From Thalassia testudinum (lineage: Eukaryota > Streptophyta > Magnoliopsida > Alismatales > Hydrocharitaceae): a DNA stretch of 64,000 nt. The number at the start of each line of letters is the position of its first letter. The stretch's first letter is position 1. Shown here one piece after another: positions 23,301 through 35,330 of this stretch. The DNA lies in NCBI GenBank assembly GCA_037157565.1, contig JAZHRO010000063.1, positions 158,274,501 through 158,338,500 on the forward strand, given 5' to 3'. The notes below the pieces were generated by a model. That model saw nothing but the letters and a program-made list of their open reading frames with translations, searched no databases and was not told the origin of the DNA. The position numbers were made by a program, and so were the translations under genes.

Positions 23301-24533
23301 ACACTGGAAAGAAGTCGGAAGGATGGGGAAGAGAAGGGACCCTGTAGCATAAAAAATACAAGCATGTCCTTAGGTTGGGTAGCCTAAAGGTCTACAGACT
23401 CTCAGAATCCGTCCTAAGATAATAGATGATTTACTCTACTTATGTCCAGGCAATCCAACCAGTTAGAAGGAGAGACTAGGGAGAAGGTTCTTGCTTTGAC
23501 TTGCGCCTCTGGTTCCTTGTGTACCCCCCAGCCATGGTCGTTTGATGCTACTCCCCTAGCTAGACATCAGATTGACTAGTATAAGTAGGTTAATCGTGAA
23601 TAATCTCAATCTGGATCCCGTAGAGCTAACCAGTCCTTAGGGCTAACGTCTACTCAATTTTAGTTAGGCTTGGGATATTGGTGCTTTTAGAATGTGATGG
23701 ACCCTTAATGGGTTGTGCCCTTAATGATTTGTTCGAGAATGTGTGTATGTGCACAACCAAAATGTTTTCAAGTAAGATTATTGAGAATGAGGTGAATTTT
23801 AGGGTTCAAATCTTGCTTAGTAGCTTTTAGGATTCAAATACTAGGTATATTCAATCAAGTTTTGTGAGGCAAACCAAGTTTGTTTTTAAAAGCACGTGTT
23901 CAAGTATTTTCCTTTAGAAATCAAGAAAAATATGGAGTGTCTGGCTTGACCTGGTTATTGAATCCTATGGGGCAACTATAAAATGAACCGCTTTTAAATT
24001 AGGTGGTACAGCCCAAACAATTCAATCAATCAGCTCAAATGTACCATTGATTAAGGCACACAAAAAGGTGACTAACCTAATATGATTTCTAGTCTTTTAT
24101 GTGTTGAATTCATGTACCAGGTCCACAGGTTGGAATCCTGGTCGAGTAGATGAAAATCAAGTCAAGTTATGTGCCTTTGATGTGGGTGTATAGAGTGTGC
24201 AAATTGATTCGTCCCACAGAAAGTATCTTTTTGTTTTTTTAAAATGCGAGGGTGAGGTGGATGAAGGTGACAAACAAGACAAACAATTCTATCCTAAGGT
24301 TTATGCAAACACCTAAGTAGATTAAGTCTTGGTTATGGGTGTGGCGAAATGGAATTAGTGGAGGGGGAATGTGAGGGACACTTACAAAACACTCTACCCG
24401 CACTTTACTCTGGTCTACTACACTTGGACCTCTATGCTAGGGTACCTGCAAGATAGTAGATCAAATACAAGTGGGGTTATTGCTATGTAAATGTAAGGAA
24501 GCACAAAAAATAACAAAGTAAATTCCGTTGCCT
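23301..24533 (-). other. leader of element B, with TCAAACGACC box
   Basis: Non-coding leader. On the minus strand the box TCAAACGACC is at 23536-23545, followed by ATGGCTGGGGGGTACAC, AGGAACCAGAGGC and AGAACCTTCTCC, almost the same as in element C (28077-28150). About 236 bp before the gag start. Confidence 0.62.
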
Positions 24534-24550
24534 CCCTGACAACAGCGCCA
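24534..24550 (-). promoter_or_regulatory. primer-binding site, tRNA-Asp, degenerate (element B)
   Basis: The plus strand reads CCCTGACAACAGCGCCA, with three differences from the tRNA-Asp 3' end CCCCGGCAACGGCGCCA. It lies 3 bases from the LTR end at 24554 and fits the position in A, C and D. Confidence 0.75.
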
Positions 24551-24553
24551 AAA

Positions 24554-25538
24554 TGATGCAACGTGCTTCACGTGTTTGGAATCAGGGTTACGAGTAACCC
24601 GTCATCATAGTTGCAAAACTTGTAATCAAATGAAATTTATACCAAAACTCCAAGGGAGTCTCGGGTCGAACACAAGGAGGAGACATTTACTTTAATTGAA
24701 AATCGCACTTCGATTTGTTTCTTGTTGGTGTTTTAAGGTTTTGTTATTTTTTTGTGTTTTTGAAAGAAGACAAGAAGAATAAATCACAAGAGATATGGAA
24801 CAAATATGACATATATTGTGAATGTCTATTACAATAATCTACGAATGCATAAAAAGAGATGGAGGTGAGAAGAAATCTCCCGAATTGGCTGTTCAGCGAG
24901 ACGACGGCACCTGGCAGAATCTCAGATGAAGGAGGTGAGGAGCGGGACAACGGAGGTGAGATGTAAGAGGACATCGGGTAGAGGAAAGCTTCAGCGTAGC
25001 TTCAGAATGAAGGTGGGAGGACAGCTCCAAGGCAACCTATGAATGGGGATGGGAAGATGGAGGAATATTTGGTGAGGTAGAGGTTCGTTACACTAATAGG
25101 ATCCTTGGGAGCTTAAGAGTAAGCTCTAACGGAGCGTTGGTAGTCTTGCTAGAGCTTGGGAGTAGGTGGGAGTAGAGTAGGTAGAGATGGTTTGGTAAGG
25201 GGGTGTGTAGGCCATTATATAGTGGATGGGAAGAAGAGAATCCCATGCACAAATTTTAGTGACAGCTACAAGCGTCACTAAAGGCTGCTCGAGCTGTCGC
25301 TGAAGATCCGCACCTCTTCATTGCCTTGGCTAGCGCATGCATTATACAAGCCATTTAGTGACAGCTACAAGTGTCACTAAAGGCCCGGATCACTGAAGAT
25401 CCGTGTGTATCCCCGCTGCTCATGCTCTACAGGCATGCGCATCGTGCTCTTTGTCAAGCGCGCGTGCGCTTGCGTGCTAGCGTTGTGCTGTGCACGTGGG
25501 CGTTGTGCTATCGCTGTGCGCAGGCACTGCTACTGCTG
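24554..25538 (-). repeat. 5' LTR of element B, downstream part (TATA, R, U5)
   Basis: In sense this piece continues the LTR from the element C insertion site to the end CACGTTGCATCA next to the PBS. It contains imperfect palindromes (25255-25282, 25354-25381), a TATA-like CACTATATAATGG on the minus strand at about 25211-25223, and the U5-type motif at 24664-24680. Joined to 38156-38899 it makes an LTR of about 1.7 kb. Confidence 0.75.
25255..25381. repeat. two copies of a 9-bp inverted repeat in LTR B
   Basis: tttagtgac (25255-25263) pairs with gtcactaaa (25274-25282), and the same arms recur at 25354-25362 and 25373-25381, each with a 10-nt loop (agctacaagc or agctacaagt). Related but imperfect copies lie in the LTRs of C at 26214-26241 and 37309-37336. 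Confidence 0.8.
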
Positions 25539-27062
25539 TGATATAGACACATCTATCTAGGTTGAAATGCCTAATCATGCATGTTCCTAAGCTTAGATTT
25601 GCATTTCATGTTATAAATATTGCATAGCATGCATCATTCTGCATTTAGAGTAGTTGTATATATTTTAGGTTAAATAGGTCCTTTTTATGATCAGGAGAGA
25701 AGAAGACTTATTTTAGGGCCTCGAATGGATGATTGGACCATACGGATCTGATTAGGATGACGATTGGAGTTTAACGCCTCTGAAATCGTCTAAATCGGGG
25801 AATCGTAGCATCATACGAAGTTCGAGGAAGATCAACGGCCATGGGCCAATGCGACATCCATACAAATTTTGGATGGAAAATCTGACTGTACGGATGGATC
25901 CAGAATGACGATTGTAGTCCAGTAGTGCGGGAATCATCTCGATCTGAGCACCGTAGCACCCTCTACAAAAGAAAGAAGAATGGACGGCCAAGATGGCACC
26001 ACGTGCCCCATCCAAGCCGCCCAACGCCGGCCAGCAGTAGTGCACCGCGCACAGCCGCAACCACATGCAGCAATAGCGTAGTGCATGCCAACACGTGCAT
26101 GCGCGTGACACGACGCGGGGAGCACGAGCGCGTAAAGCACGCAGCACGCGATGCATGTGCCAGCGGAGCGGGTGCTAGCGGAAGATAGGTGCGGATCTTC
26201 AGCGACGCGGGCCTTTAGTGATGCTTGCAGTTGTCACTAATGGTCTGTGCGCGTCAGTAAGAGGAATTGAAGGGCAAATCTTCAGTGACAGCTGCAGCGA
26301 CGTTTACAGACGTCATTAATGACCCAGATGCAAATTTGTTATTCCTCCTCCACTATAAAAGTACCTACCCACCACCATTCCAAACCATCTCTTCCTTTCT
26401 TCCTCTCACCACTTGCCAGGCTCTAGAGAGAGCTTGTCCCAAGCCCGGGATGCTCCTCTACAGTAGAAAATCAAATAGTTTTCAGACCTCTCATCCCTAT
26501 TCGTGGAGCATCCTGTGGCCGTCCTCTCACCGCCCTTCGGGAAGAAGATCCTCACCGCGATGTCATCCTACCCCATCCTTCATCCTCCAGCTCCATCCTC
26601 CTTCATCCCACTCCTCACCACCTTCCTCCAGGCGACGTCCAAGCGAGTCATCCTCCAAGCAACCGTCGAGGGGGATTTCTCTCACCACTTTCTATCTTTT
26701 TATGCTTTCGTAGTGTAGATTTTCCGCTTTCGTAGTTGTAACAAACAATTATTGATAAATAGATGATTGTTTCTCACTCTCTCTCTCCCTCTCTCTCATA
26801 TTTTTGCAAGTAGATAAAGTTTTCATCGACTGAATCTCTTGCCTGATAAAATACCGAAAAAAATTAGAAAAGATAAAAATGATAAAAACAAATAAAAGAG
26901 AAGCACAAATTTTTATAAAACCAAACATTCGCCTCCCCATGTTCGATCCGGGACTCAGTTTTCGAGTTTCGGTTATAAATTTTATCTGATAGATGCATTT
27001 TGTGAGCTATCACGATGGGTCCTTTGAACCCTGATTTAACTTCGCGAAGTGCACCTCCATCA
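25539..27062 (+). repeat. 5' LTR of element C
   Basis: 1524 bp, starts TGATATAGACACATC and ends ACCTCCATCA. TATA-like CTATAAAAG at 26353-26361. U5-type motif at 26932-26956 (CTCCCCATGTTCGATCCGG). The frames at 25752-26188 and 26267-26713 are not accepted as genes. Confidence 0.85.
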
Positions 27063-27065
27063 TTT

Positions 27066-27082
27066 TGGCGTCGTTGCCGGAG
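27066..27082 (+). promoter_or_regulatory. primer-binding site, tRNA-Asp (element C)
   Basis: TGGCGTCGTTGCCGGAG, two differences from the perfect complement of tRNA-Asp (TGGCGCCGTTGCCGGGG), three bases after the LTR end. Confidence 0.85.
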
Positions 27083-28316
27083 AGGCAATGCTCTTTGATT
27101 TTTTTTTCCAAGTTTTTTCCACCTTACCTATGTTTTATCTCACTTTTTCTCTAATCTTATTGTGATTGCAAGTACTCTTCTGAGACAGGCCAAAGCGGTT
27201 AGATCGGAGAAAAGTGCGGATGAAGGTTTTGTAAGTTTATCCCTACCACCCCCACCCACTAGGTCATTTCACCACACTAATAACTCAAACCCAAATCAAC
27301 TTAGGTGCTTGCATAAACCCTAGGGTAGATTTTGGTTATTTGATTGTCACTCCACCCACCTCACCCACCCGCATTTATAAAAAAAATTAAAGAAAATATT
27401 CTTCTCTTATGGGATTTAACTGAAAGCTACAAACTTAACACTCACAACTTCTTATCCTAAGGCACACAATCATTTTGCTTCTACCACTTAACTAGGATCT
27501 GACCTATGGACTTGATACACTTCAACAAAATACACATGAGTAGAAATCAAAATAGGTTAAGCATTCTTGTGTGACTTAACTAAGTGGTGCAATAGGCCAA
27601 TTGATTGAACTGTTTGGGCCGCACCACTCACTTTAAAACTAATCCAGCAAGTAGCTTACCAGTTAGGGTTGATTTTTAGGATTGAACTAGGCACTCCACA
27701 TTTTATTTTTGATTTTTAAAGGAATATATCTACACCAGTGCTTTCAAAACTTGGAGTGTTCTACTGAACATTGATTGAATATACCTAAAGATTAAACCCT
27801 AAAAGCTACTAAACAAAGTTGAACCCTAAAAGACACATCATCAAATAACCTTGTTTGAAAACCCTGGTTGTGCACACACACACATTTTAACTGATCATTA
27901 AGGGCACAACCCATCTAAAGGGCCCATACATTCCTGAAGCACATTGTCCCAAGCCTAACTAAAATTGATTAGACATTGGCCCTAAGGACTGGTTCGCTCG
28001 TCGGGATCCAAATTGAGATTGTTCATGATTAACCTACTTGTACTAGTTAATCTGATGTCTAGCTAGGGGAGTAGCATCAAACGACCGCGGCTGGGGGGTA
28101 CACTAGGAACCGGAGACGCAAGCAAAAGGAAGAACCTTCTCCCCAGTCCCTCCTTCTAACTAGTTGGATATCCTGGACATAAGTAGAGTAAATCATCAAT
28201 AATATTAGGATGGATTCTGAGAGTCTGTAGACCTTTAGGCTACCCAACCTAAGGACAAGCTTGTATTTTTGTATTGCAGGGCTCCTTTCTCTTCTGATTT
28301 CCCTCCTTACTTCACC
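27083..28316 (+). other. leader of element C, with TCAAACGACC box
   Basis: Non-coding. It is similar (inverted) to the leader of B. The conserved box TCAAACGACC is at 28077-28086, followed by GCGGCTGGGGGGTACAC, AGGAACCGGAGACGC and GGAAGAACCTTCTCC, to about 28150. A pyrimidine-poor GTATTGCAGGGCTCC at about 28271-28285 resembles a splice acceptor ahead of the ORF. Confidence 0.6.
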
Positions 28317-29560
28317 ATGTACCCATCCACATCTTACACACATTTCCAATCCTATCCTCCTATCTCCACTTATCCCCAAGATGATTACTATCCTAAATTG
28401 ACTTGTAATTACCCATCCACTAATCAAGATAACTTTGATTGGGGATACAAATTCGGGCCTCAATGTCTATGGCCTAACCCTTGACAACAAGACTATGATT
28501 GCTATCCTTCCCAAACCTACAATGATTATGGATCTCCATCCTTTGATGACCAAACCAACCCGATCTACAATCAAGAAGGATATAATGATTATAACACCTA
28601 CCCTCTCCAGTATTTCAATGAATATAGGTTACCACCATCCTTTGAACAACCTAGAATAACCTACTTTCAAGGATGGACCCGAGAACCTCGACATCTTGAC
28701 CCCCCTAGATTTAACCCAAACCCACCCAAACCTAAATTGAACCAGTCGGTTCAGGTGAACCAGATCCAGGATAGGGTGTTGGCTAATTTGAGGAACACTA
28801 TACAATCTTTAAAAGCTCAGCCAACACCATGCACTAAAGCACTGGAGCCTATGATCAAAATGATTGATGAACTTAATAGTTCTTTATTGGATTTGCTCCA
28901 AAGTGTTAAGGATAGGGACCTGGGTGAGTTTCTTCTTGGGAAATTGTCAAGGTTGAGAAAGAAATTTATGGTTGCCCTAGTCAAATCTTGGGATGATTCT
29001 CAAGATGAACCCCCTTCAGGAGAGCCAATGTCTGAACCCACTCAGGCACCTATCGGGGGGGATACATATTCTAAGATTAGAGATGACCAAGTTGGGCTAG
29101 AGCAACCCTTTGAGGATGAATCGAGTTTCTCGCCCGAGATCCTAAAGCCAGGGAATGATGAAAAATAATTCTCCACGAACCATGAAATGACATATGATTT
29201 TGAGACATATATAAATGAGGATCATGGATTCTTTGATTCTGAGGGTGAGGAATCTCTTAGTGAAGTCTCACTTGAGCTTAACGAAGATGATTTTAGTGAG
29301 ACAAATGGGCTCGAGGAGCATGACAAAACATTTGATAGCCCAGTCATTGAAGATTTTTATTCGGTTGGGGATAATGTGGAGGATTCGAATCCTCATTTAC
29401 TTGATGAATCAATCATTGACCCCATTCCTCATCTGCACCCCGAAGAGTTGACTTCTGAGATCATTGTACCCAAGTTAATCTTTATTCAGCCACGATTTCT
29501 GAACTTGGGAGAATCATATGGGGTGAATGATATGGTAGAGGTCCCGGAGCTTGAGCCCTT
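28317..29560 (+). pseudogene. unrecognised ORF of element C, first part (Tyr/Pro-rich then acidic)
   Basis: I do not recognise this protein. From the ATG at 28317 one frame runs to the LINE insertion, broken only by TGA at 28482 and TAA at 29166. Residues about 1-140 are rich in Tyr, Pro, Asn, Asp and Gln. A predicted-helical part follows (RVLANLRNTIQSLKAQ, ALEPMIKMIDELNSSLLDLLQSV, FLLGKLSRLRKKFM). From about residue 220 the chain is strongly acidic (DEPPSGEPMSEP, FFDSEGEESLSEVSLELNEDD, TFDSPVIEDFYSVGDN). No gag core, no DLGA protease loop, no CCHC knuckle. It occupies the place of gag-protease in the sister element B. The Tyr/Asn-rich part recalls the C-terminal linker of Athila-type gag in composition only. 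It may be a packaging or RNA-binding protein, but nothing in the sequence proves that. Confidence 0.6.
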
Positions 29561-29700
29561 GATGTTTTTTTTTTATACAAAAGGGAAAGCTATCATCTTA
29601 TGATAGCAATCCAGGAGGATATATTATATAAACAAGTAAGAGGAATTACAACCTAGATCCCCAAGCATGTATGAGGGACCAGCACTCTCTTACAATTTGT

Positions 29701-32700
29701 TCACAACATACCGGTCTCTCCTAAAAAGAGCCTCGCATTTCTCGCCTTCCACACACACCAGAGAGTGACATCCATGCACACATGTGGCCTCTCTCTCACG
29801 CCAAACCCATGCCAAATGTAATCCCATGTTGGTAACAGCTCCTGGCAAGTCCTCCTCCATACAGCATCAGTGACCAGGCAAGAGGAGAAAATGTGATTAA
29901 TGTTGTCAGTGTGCATCCCACATAGGTGACATTCCTAAAGAGCAGCTCCCATCCTTCTATGTCATAGATCCTCTGTTATCAAGCCCTCTCTCCTACATAG
30001 CCAAAGAAAGATTTGTACTTTAAGGGGGATCTTCAAAAGCCAAATTTTCTTGTTAATGAAGTCATAGCTCCACCCACTACCATTTTCCATGATTTTGTTG
30101 TAGCCACAATGTACAGTGTAAAGCCCATCCTAGATGTATTTATCCTCCACTCCATGTCTTGGCCTAAAGCTTTCAAGATGTAAGATCAGATTCCTCCTTT
30201 CATCCCACAGCTGGGTGCCCCTTCTGGTGGAGTCTTCTTCATTCAATATCCAGCTGCAGCTACTGTTAGACCAGAAGCAACTAACTATCCCCTCCTTGTC
30301 AGAGGCTGTTGCAAAAGCCCTTGGATAGATCACCTTCAGAACACCCAGCCCAGACCATCCTTCATTCCAAAAGTTGAATGTCCTACCATCACCAAGAGTT
30401 GGCTGCAGCAGATGCATGTTATCAGCCAATGCTTTGATCACTGAGCTCCAAAAGGGCGAGGGTCTGCTGGGCTACAGTCTATTGAACACACTGTTTGAAG
30501 AACCATAGCTATCCCTGATCAAGTCAGTCCAAGGCTTCATCTCTCCTTACATCTCTCCTTGCAAGAATTTAATTGCCCACTTAAGCAATAAGGCATCATT
30601 GAACTATTTCAAGGATTTAATCCCAAGCCCTCCCCTATCTTTTGGCTAGCAGATCTACTCCCACTTCAGTGGCTGCATAAATCTGCCCTCATGTTTGGAC
30701 CCCCTCCAAAAGAACCTCTTCCTTAATACATCTAGCCACTTCCATATAGATTTAGGAGCTTTAAAGATGGAATGGTAGAAAACTGGTATTGAGGTGATCA
30801 CTGAATTAAGCAATATGAGTCTTCCACCCTTGGATAGGAAGCTGCTATGCCACCCATCCAACTTCACTGAAATTTTATCAAAGAGACAGTTCCAATCACT
30901 TTTTTTCATTCTAGAGCACCTCAGTGGCAAACCCAAATATTTGATAGGGAGGCTGATGTGAGGGGTCCCCAAAACTGCTGAAATGTCACCTTGCTCAGCC
31001 TCAGGTAAGCCAAAACAAACCAAACATGACTTCTCTCTATTAATCCTAAGGCCTGAGATATCCCCAAAAATGTTGACCATATGACACAGAGCTTGGGCTT
31101 CATCAATAGATCCTTCCACAAAAAAAATCGTATCATCCGCGTATTGAAGTATAGGGGCCAAAGCACTCCTACAAGATAAGGAATAGCCTCTAATAAGGCC
31201 TGCTTCAACAAGTTTGCAAGCATACCAGGCCAAGTTGTCCACTGCCAAATTGAAAACCAAAGGAGCCAGAGGACAACCTTGTCTGATCCCACATTGGGGC
31301 TGAATCCTTGCACCACAGGGTTTCCCATTTATTAAAGGAGTGAAAGAGGCAGTTGTGATACACCTTTTTATCCATTGAATCCAAGTAGAGGGAAAACCTC
31401 TTCTTTTAAACGCTTCCCAAAGATAAGGCCAACAGATGGAATCATAAGCTTTGCGGAAAGCAACTTTCCACAAAAAAGCCTTACACTTCCTCGTGTGCCA
31501 CCCACAAACCATCTCCTGGGCCATGATAAAACACTCTTGTAAAGATCTATCAGGAAGGAAGGCAGATTAAATAGGGTGGATCAGCTCTTGTAGAACAGGC
31601 CTTAACCTATTGGCCAAGACCTTGCTAATCACCAAGTAAATAGAGTTTGATAGGGCTATGGGTCTGAATTCCTAAAATGACTCAGCTCCCAGAGTCTTTG
31701 GCAAAGGGAATAAGAAGGACCTATTAATTTTTTCAAAGCCAAAGTTGCCAAGCTCAAACTCTCTGATCACCTCCATCACCTCAGTGCCCACAACATCCCA
31801 CATCTTTTTGTAAAAGAAGACTTGAATTCCATTAGGACTAGGTGAGCCTTCACTGTTGAGATCCTTGATGGCATTCAAGGTTTCAGACTCAAATATAGTT
31901 GTAGTCAGGCTAGACCCCTGATCTTCAGTGATTTTGGGTAGGTCACTAGCTGCCATCTTCCAATTGCCCCTTCCAGCAGACCTTGAGGACTCCTTGAAGT
32001 ATCTGATAGCCTCAGCTCTGATATCAGAGATGGAGGTAGTTCTCTGCCCATCTTTAACAATTGAGGAAATTAGGTTGAGTCTTCTTCAAGAGTTGGCAGC
32101 CAAATGAAAGAACTTAGTGTTTGCATCCCCCTCTTTTAGCCATAGTTGTCTTGACCATTCCCTCCAATTCATCTCTAGCTTCAGATCTTCTTCAGCCACC
32201 ACCCCTTGCCACCATTTTCTATTAAGGAGATCCTACTCAGACAGCAGGTCATTGGCTTCTCTAGAGTCAAATTCCTGAATCTTCATCAAGGCTTCTCTGC
32301 ATCTCTGATGCCTCATGACAGAAACAACATTACCATATTCCTTTAAGATTACTTTCATAGCCAACAGTTTGGAAGCCAGCTTGATGGTAGCAGTGCCCTC
32401 AACCTGCTGAGCCCTCCACCAACCTTCAAGCATCTCTCTGAAGCCTGGTTCCCTCAGCCAAGACTTCTTGAATTTGAAATAAGATCCAGCCATCACTTGT
32501 TCCCCATTGTCCCAGACCAAGGGGGTGTGATCAGAGAAGGGTCGTTCAAGGCCACAGACATAAGATAACTGAAAAAGTTCCAGCAGCCCAGCATTGCCAA
32601 AGAACCTATCAATTTTGGACATGAGACCATTTCCATTCCTCCAAGTGAATTCAGAGCCAGAGGAGGGGAACTCACTCAAGCCTAAAGCTTGAACCACTAA

Positions 32701-33195
32701 TTAGAAGCCAGTGGTTGCACTATCAGCCACACCACTAGGTCTATCACTTCCCATCAACACATAGTTGAAATCCCCTCCAACAAGCCAAGCAGCCCCATTC
32801 ACAAAATCCGCATCCAAATTCCAGTCCTCCCATAGCTCATGTCTTCTGCTAAGGTCACATGGACCATACACACCTGTCACAAATAATTCACTGCCTCCTT
32901 GGTCTCTTTTGAACCTGCAAGTCAGTAAGTGTCTAGCCAAAGAGGCCTCCTCCAACTGCAACACATGCTTCTTCCACTAGATAGCAACACCCCCAGATCT
33001 GCCACCTGAGTTGATCATCACAATGTCATTGGTATTTCCAGCTTTCATCTCTACCCAAGCCCTGTCAGCCTCACTATCAATATGTTTTTCTTGGAGGATG
33101 GCACAATCAATCTCCCATTCTCTCAAATACCTAAGCAAAGAAGCCCTTCAACTTCGATTGCGCAACCCACGCACATTCCATGTAAGGACCCTCAT
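29701..33195 (-). pseudogene. LINE ORF2: endonuclease, reverse transcriptase, zinc-binding domain
   Basis: All pieces from the ATG at 33195 to the stop at 29701 lie in one frame (about 1165 codons), broken only by nonsense codons, for example near 33146, 32988, 32700 and 31571. AP-type endonuclease: start VLTWNVRGL, ILQE, VGGDFN (about 32770), SKIDRFF and SDHTPL (about 32520-32600). Reverse transcriptase (31600-30655): SAFLPDRSLQECF, AYDSICW, GIRQGCPLAPLVFNL, YADDT, GLRINREKS, KYLGLPL. The C-terminal zf-RVT region (29916-29701) ends the frame. The first catalytic Asp of motif A is Ala (KVAFRKAYD instead of the usual KxDFxKAYD; GCT at about 31463), so this copy would be dead even without the stops. 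ORF2 normally nicks DNA and copies its RNA at the target. Confidence 0.9.
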
Positions 33196-33203
33196 TTGGC
33201 CAT

Positions 33204-34689
33204 CTAATCAACCCCGTTCTTCACAGTAGAGACTTTGCTAGCCTTCATAACAACTACAATGGGGCACTCATCAACTTTTTGTGTTGAACTATGTCTTCTC
33301 AGCCTGAGCTTGTTAGGAGGTCTCCCTAGACCAGAGATGGAAGGAGTCATGGAATCCATCTGCAGACCCTCAACCACAGGTGGGCTACATTGCAGACCTA
33401 AAGAGTTCACAGGGAGCTCTTCCAGATCAGGTCCAACAAGAGCATTGGCTCTTAGAGTCCCACCTTTCAAATCCTCAGCCACAGCCTCATTCATCAATGT
33501 CATCTCCTCACCTTCTTTCACTACCACAGCCAAATCACCTTTAAGCAGAGGTGCAACCCTCCCAGCCTCAGGAGTTTCAATCTTCTCCTCCTATGTCATC
33601 AACCCACCCATCCCATCTTCCAATTCCATATCTTTATTGGGCTCAGCCATCTTCTCCTAAATTTCACAATCCATCAGTATTGAGCCTGCTTTGGCTTGCA
33701 GCACCTCAACATAAGAGGGAGTGTTATGGTATGATTCCACATCCCTGTTAGCCACATGAAAGTTCAAGAGCAACAACCAGGAGCTCCCCCCACACCGGAG
33801 AATCAGCTTATCTGGAACAGACCCAGCCCTAAAGACATCCACCCACACATTCAAAACACTACCATCGCCTTCAGTCAGGCCAATCTTAGTATTCTTTGCC
33901 ATAGAAGCAAACCCAGCAATCATAGCTTCCACCACCACCCTGGACCTCAGGTGCAAAGGTAGACCTTTGATTTCAAGATTACCTGATCTAGGGGTAGCTC
34001 TTTGAGGTGGTCGCACAGACAAAGAGCCATCAAAAGGAGACCAGATTTCACATCACCGTCAACCCACGTAGATTACTTGACCGAAAGCACAGATGTTCGA
34101 CATCTACCACCCCCAAACCAAAGAGCACAAATTGTGAGGGGGAGAGGACCGCAATCTTCCAAACATCTGTCGAGAGGGAAAGAGAGCTTACTAGTTGATG
34201 AGCTCCCTCTAGAGATAGGGTGCCCATCATCACCTCTTCGATCAAGGCCCCTCGCAAAACCAGTTCTGCCACCTTAATGTCCTCACTCAGAGGTATCTCC
34301 ACATCCAGGGTGTACCACCCAAAAGCCGACGGGGGAGGTGGAAGGGGCGACTGCACCTCTCCCTTTTTTGCCCAGGGATCAGTGTGCATCCTATCCCCAG
34401 TTCCTCCATGGGCTGCCATGCAGGAGTCACGCTTGTGGCCATAGCCCCAGCAGGCCAAGCAAACCACAGGACGTCGGTACACCACCACCAAATGACCATG
34501 GCACCAACATCTAAAGTAGACCACCTCCTTACGGCTCCTTGACCACCTATCGTGAGTCCATCGCCTGTCCACTACCCTGACTCCAACAACTGCCTGGGCA
34601 CCTCGCTCTTTTCTCCTCCAAGATTGCGATCGCCAGATTGTCCAGCCACCATTGCCGGTGACGCACTCACTAGAGCACCTAGGGTTCAT
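33204..34689 (-). pseudogene. LINE ORF1: zinc-knuckle RNA-binding protein
   Basis: Starts at ATG 34689. The first part (34689-34048) carries a zinc knuckle CLACWGYGHKRDSC (Cys-X2-Cys-X4-His-X4-Cys, intact), preceded by a damaged second knuckle (CWCHGH). The second part (34022-33204) is in another frame, so there is a frameshift near 34022-34048, and it has a further in-frame stop before 33533. ORF1 ends 9 bases before the ORF2 ATG. In plant L1 elements ORF1 binds the element RNA. No recognised domain is visible in the C-terminal part. Confidence 0.75.
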
Positions 34690-34739
34690 TGCCAGATCTT
34701 CCCGCCCAAGGGAAATTCAAATTTTCAAGATCAACAAGT

Positions 34740-35048
34740 CTTGAGCCCTTATTGTTGGAAGATAGAATTGTTGAAATGAAAATTTGGGAGGTTAATTTTG
34801 AGGGAAAAACAAGTTTGGATCTAAGGGTTCCTATTGACCTAAAACTACCAACTTTTTACCAGAACCCTTCCGATATCTTTCACGTGCAACCCAAGCTCGA
34901 AATAACTGATTATTTTTCTGAGCTGCACTATAAGTGGACACCTGATTTTAACGAATCAGATCAACCCATTGTCCAACACTTTGGTCTTGGGTTACACACC
35001 ACAAAACCGCAAGCCCGGCCCCACAAACACAATAATCTTAGGTTCTAG
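34740..35048 (+). pseudogene. unrecognised ORF of element C, last part
   Basis: Continuation of the 28317-29560 ORF after the LINE. The duplicated CTTGAGCCCTT lets the codon phase resume: 29560 ends on the second base of a codon and 34751 supplies the third. About 99 codons follow, ending at TAG 35046-35048. The end is Pro/His-rich (TKPQARPHKHNNLRF) after FHVQPKLEITDYFSELHYKWTP. With the first part the original protein was about 514 residues. Confidence 0.6.
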
Positions 35049-35330
35049 GTGATTTTCATCCAGAACCCTAGAACCATTCGACCCTAGGGCATAATCTGGT
35101 CCACGTCTGTGGACATCTTCTACTGACGGGTTTCAAGATCAACCTTTTGATTTTGATTCTAACCCACACTTATGAATTCTCAACTTCTTCTTTTTATGTA
35201 TATTATTCCCAGTTGAAGACATTAAGCTTAGCACATGTGTATACTCTCTTCTCTCAACGGAGCTAATCGAGTTGTCAAGAAATTCAGGTGATATACTGTT
35301 TACTCTGCCCTTTTCATGTCTCAATTTTTA

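Larger units (their letters stand above)
29561..34739 (-). mobile_element. LINE (L1-type) inserted in the ORF of element C
   Basis: 5179 bp, minus strand. The 3' end shows an A-tail (T10 on plus at 29565-29574). An 11-bp target duplication CTTGAGCCCTT flanks it at 29550-29560 and 34740-34750. ORF1 starts about 50 bp from the 5' end, so the copy is close to full length, unlike most plant LINEs, which are 5'-truncated. ORF1 (34689-33204) and ORF2 (33195-29701) are both present and both inactivated. It interrupts the element C frame exactly at the duplicated site. Confidence 0.92.
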
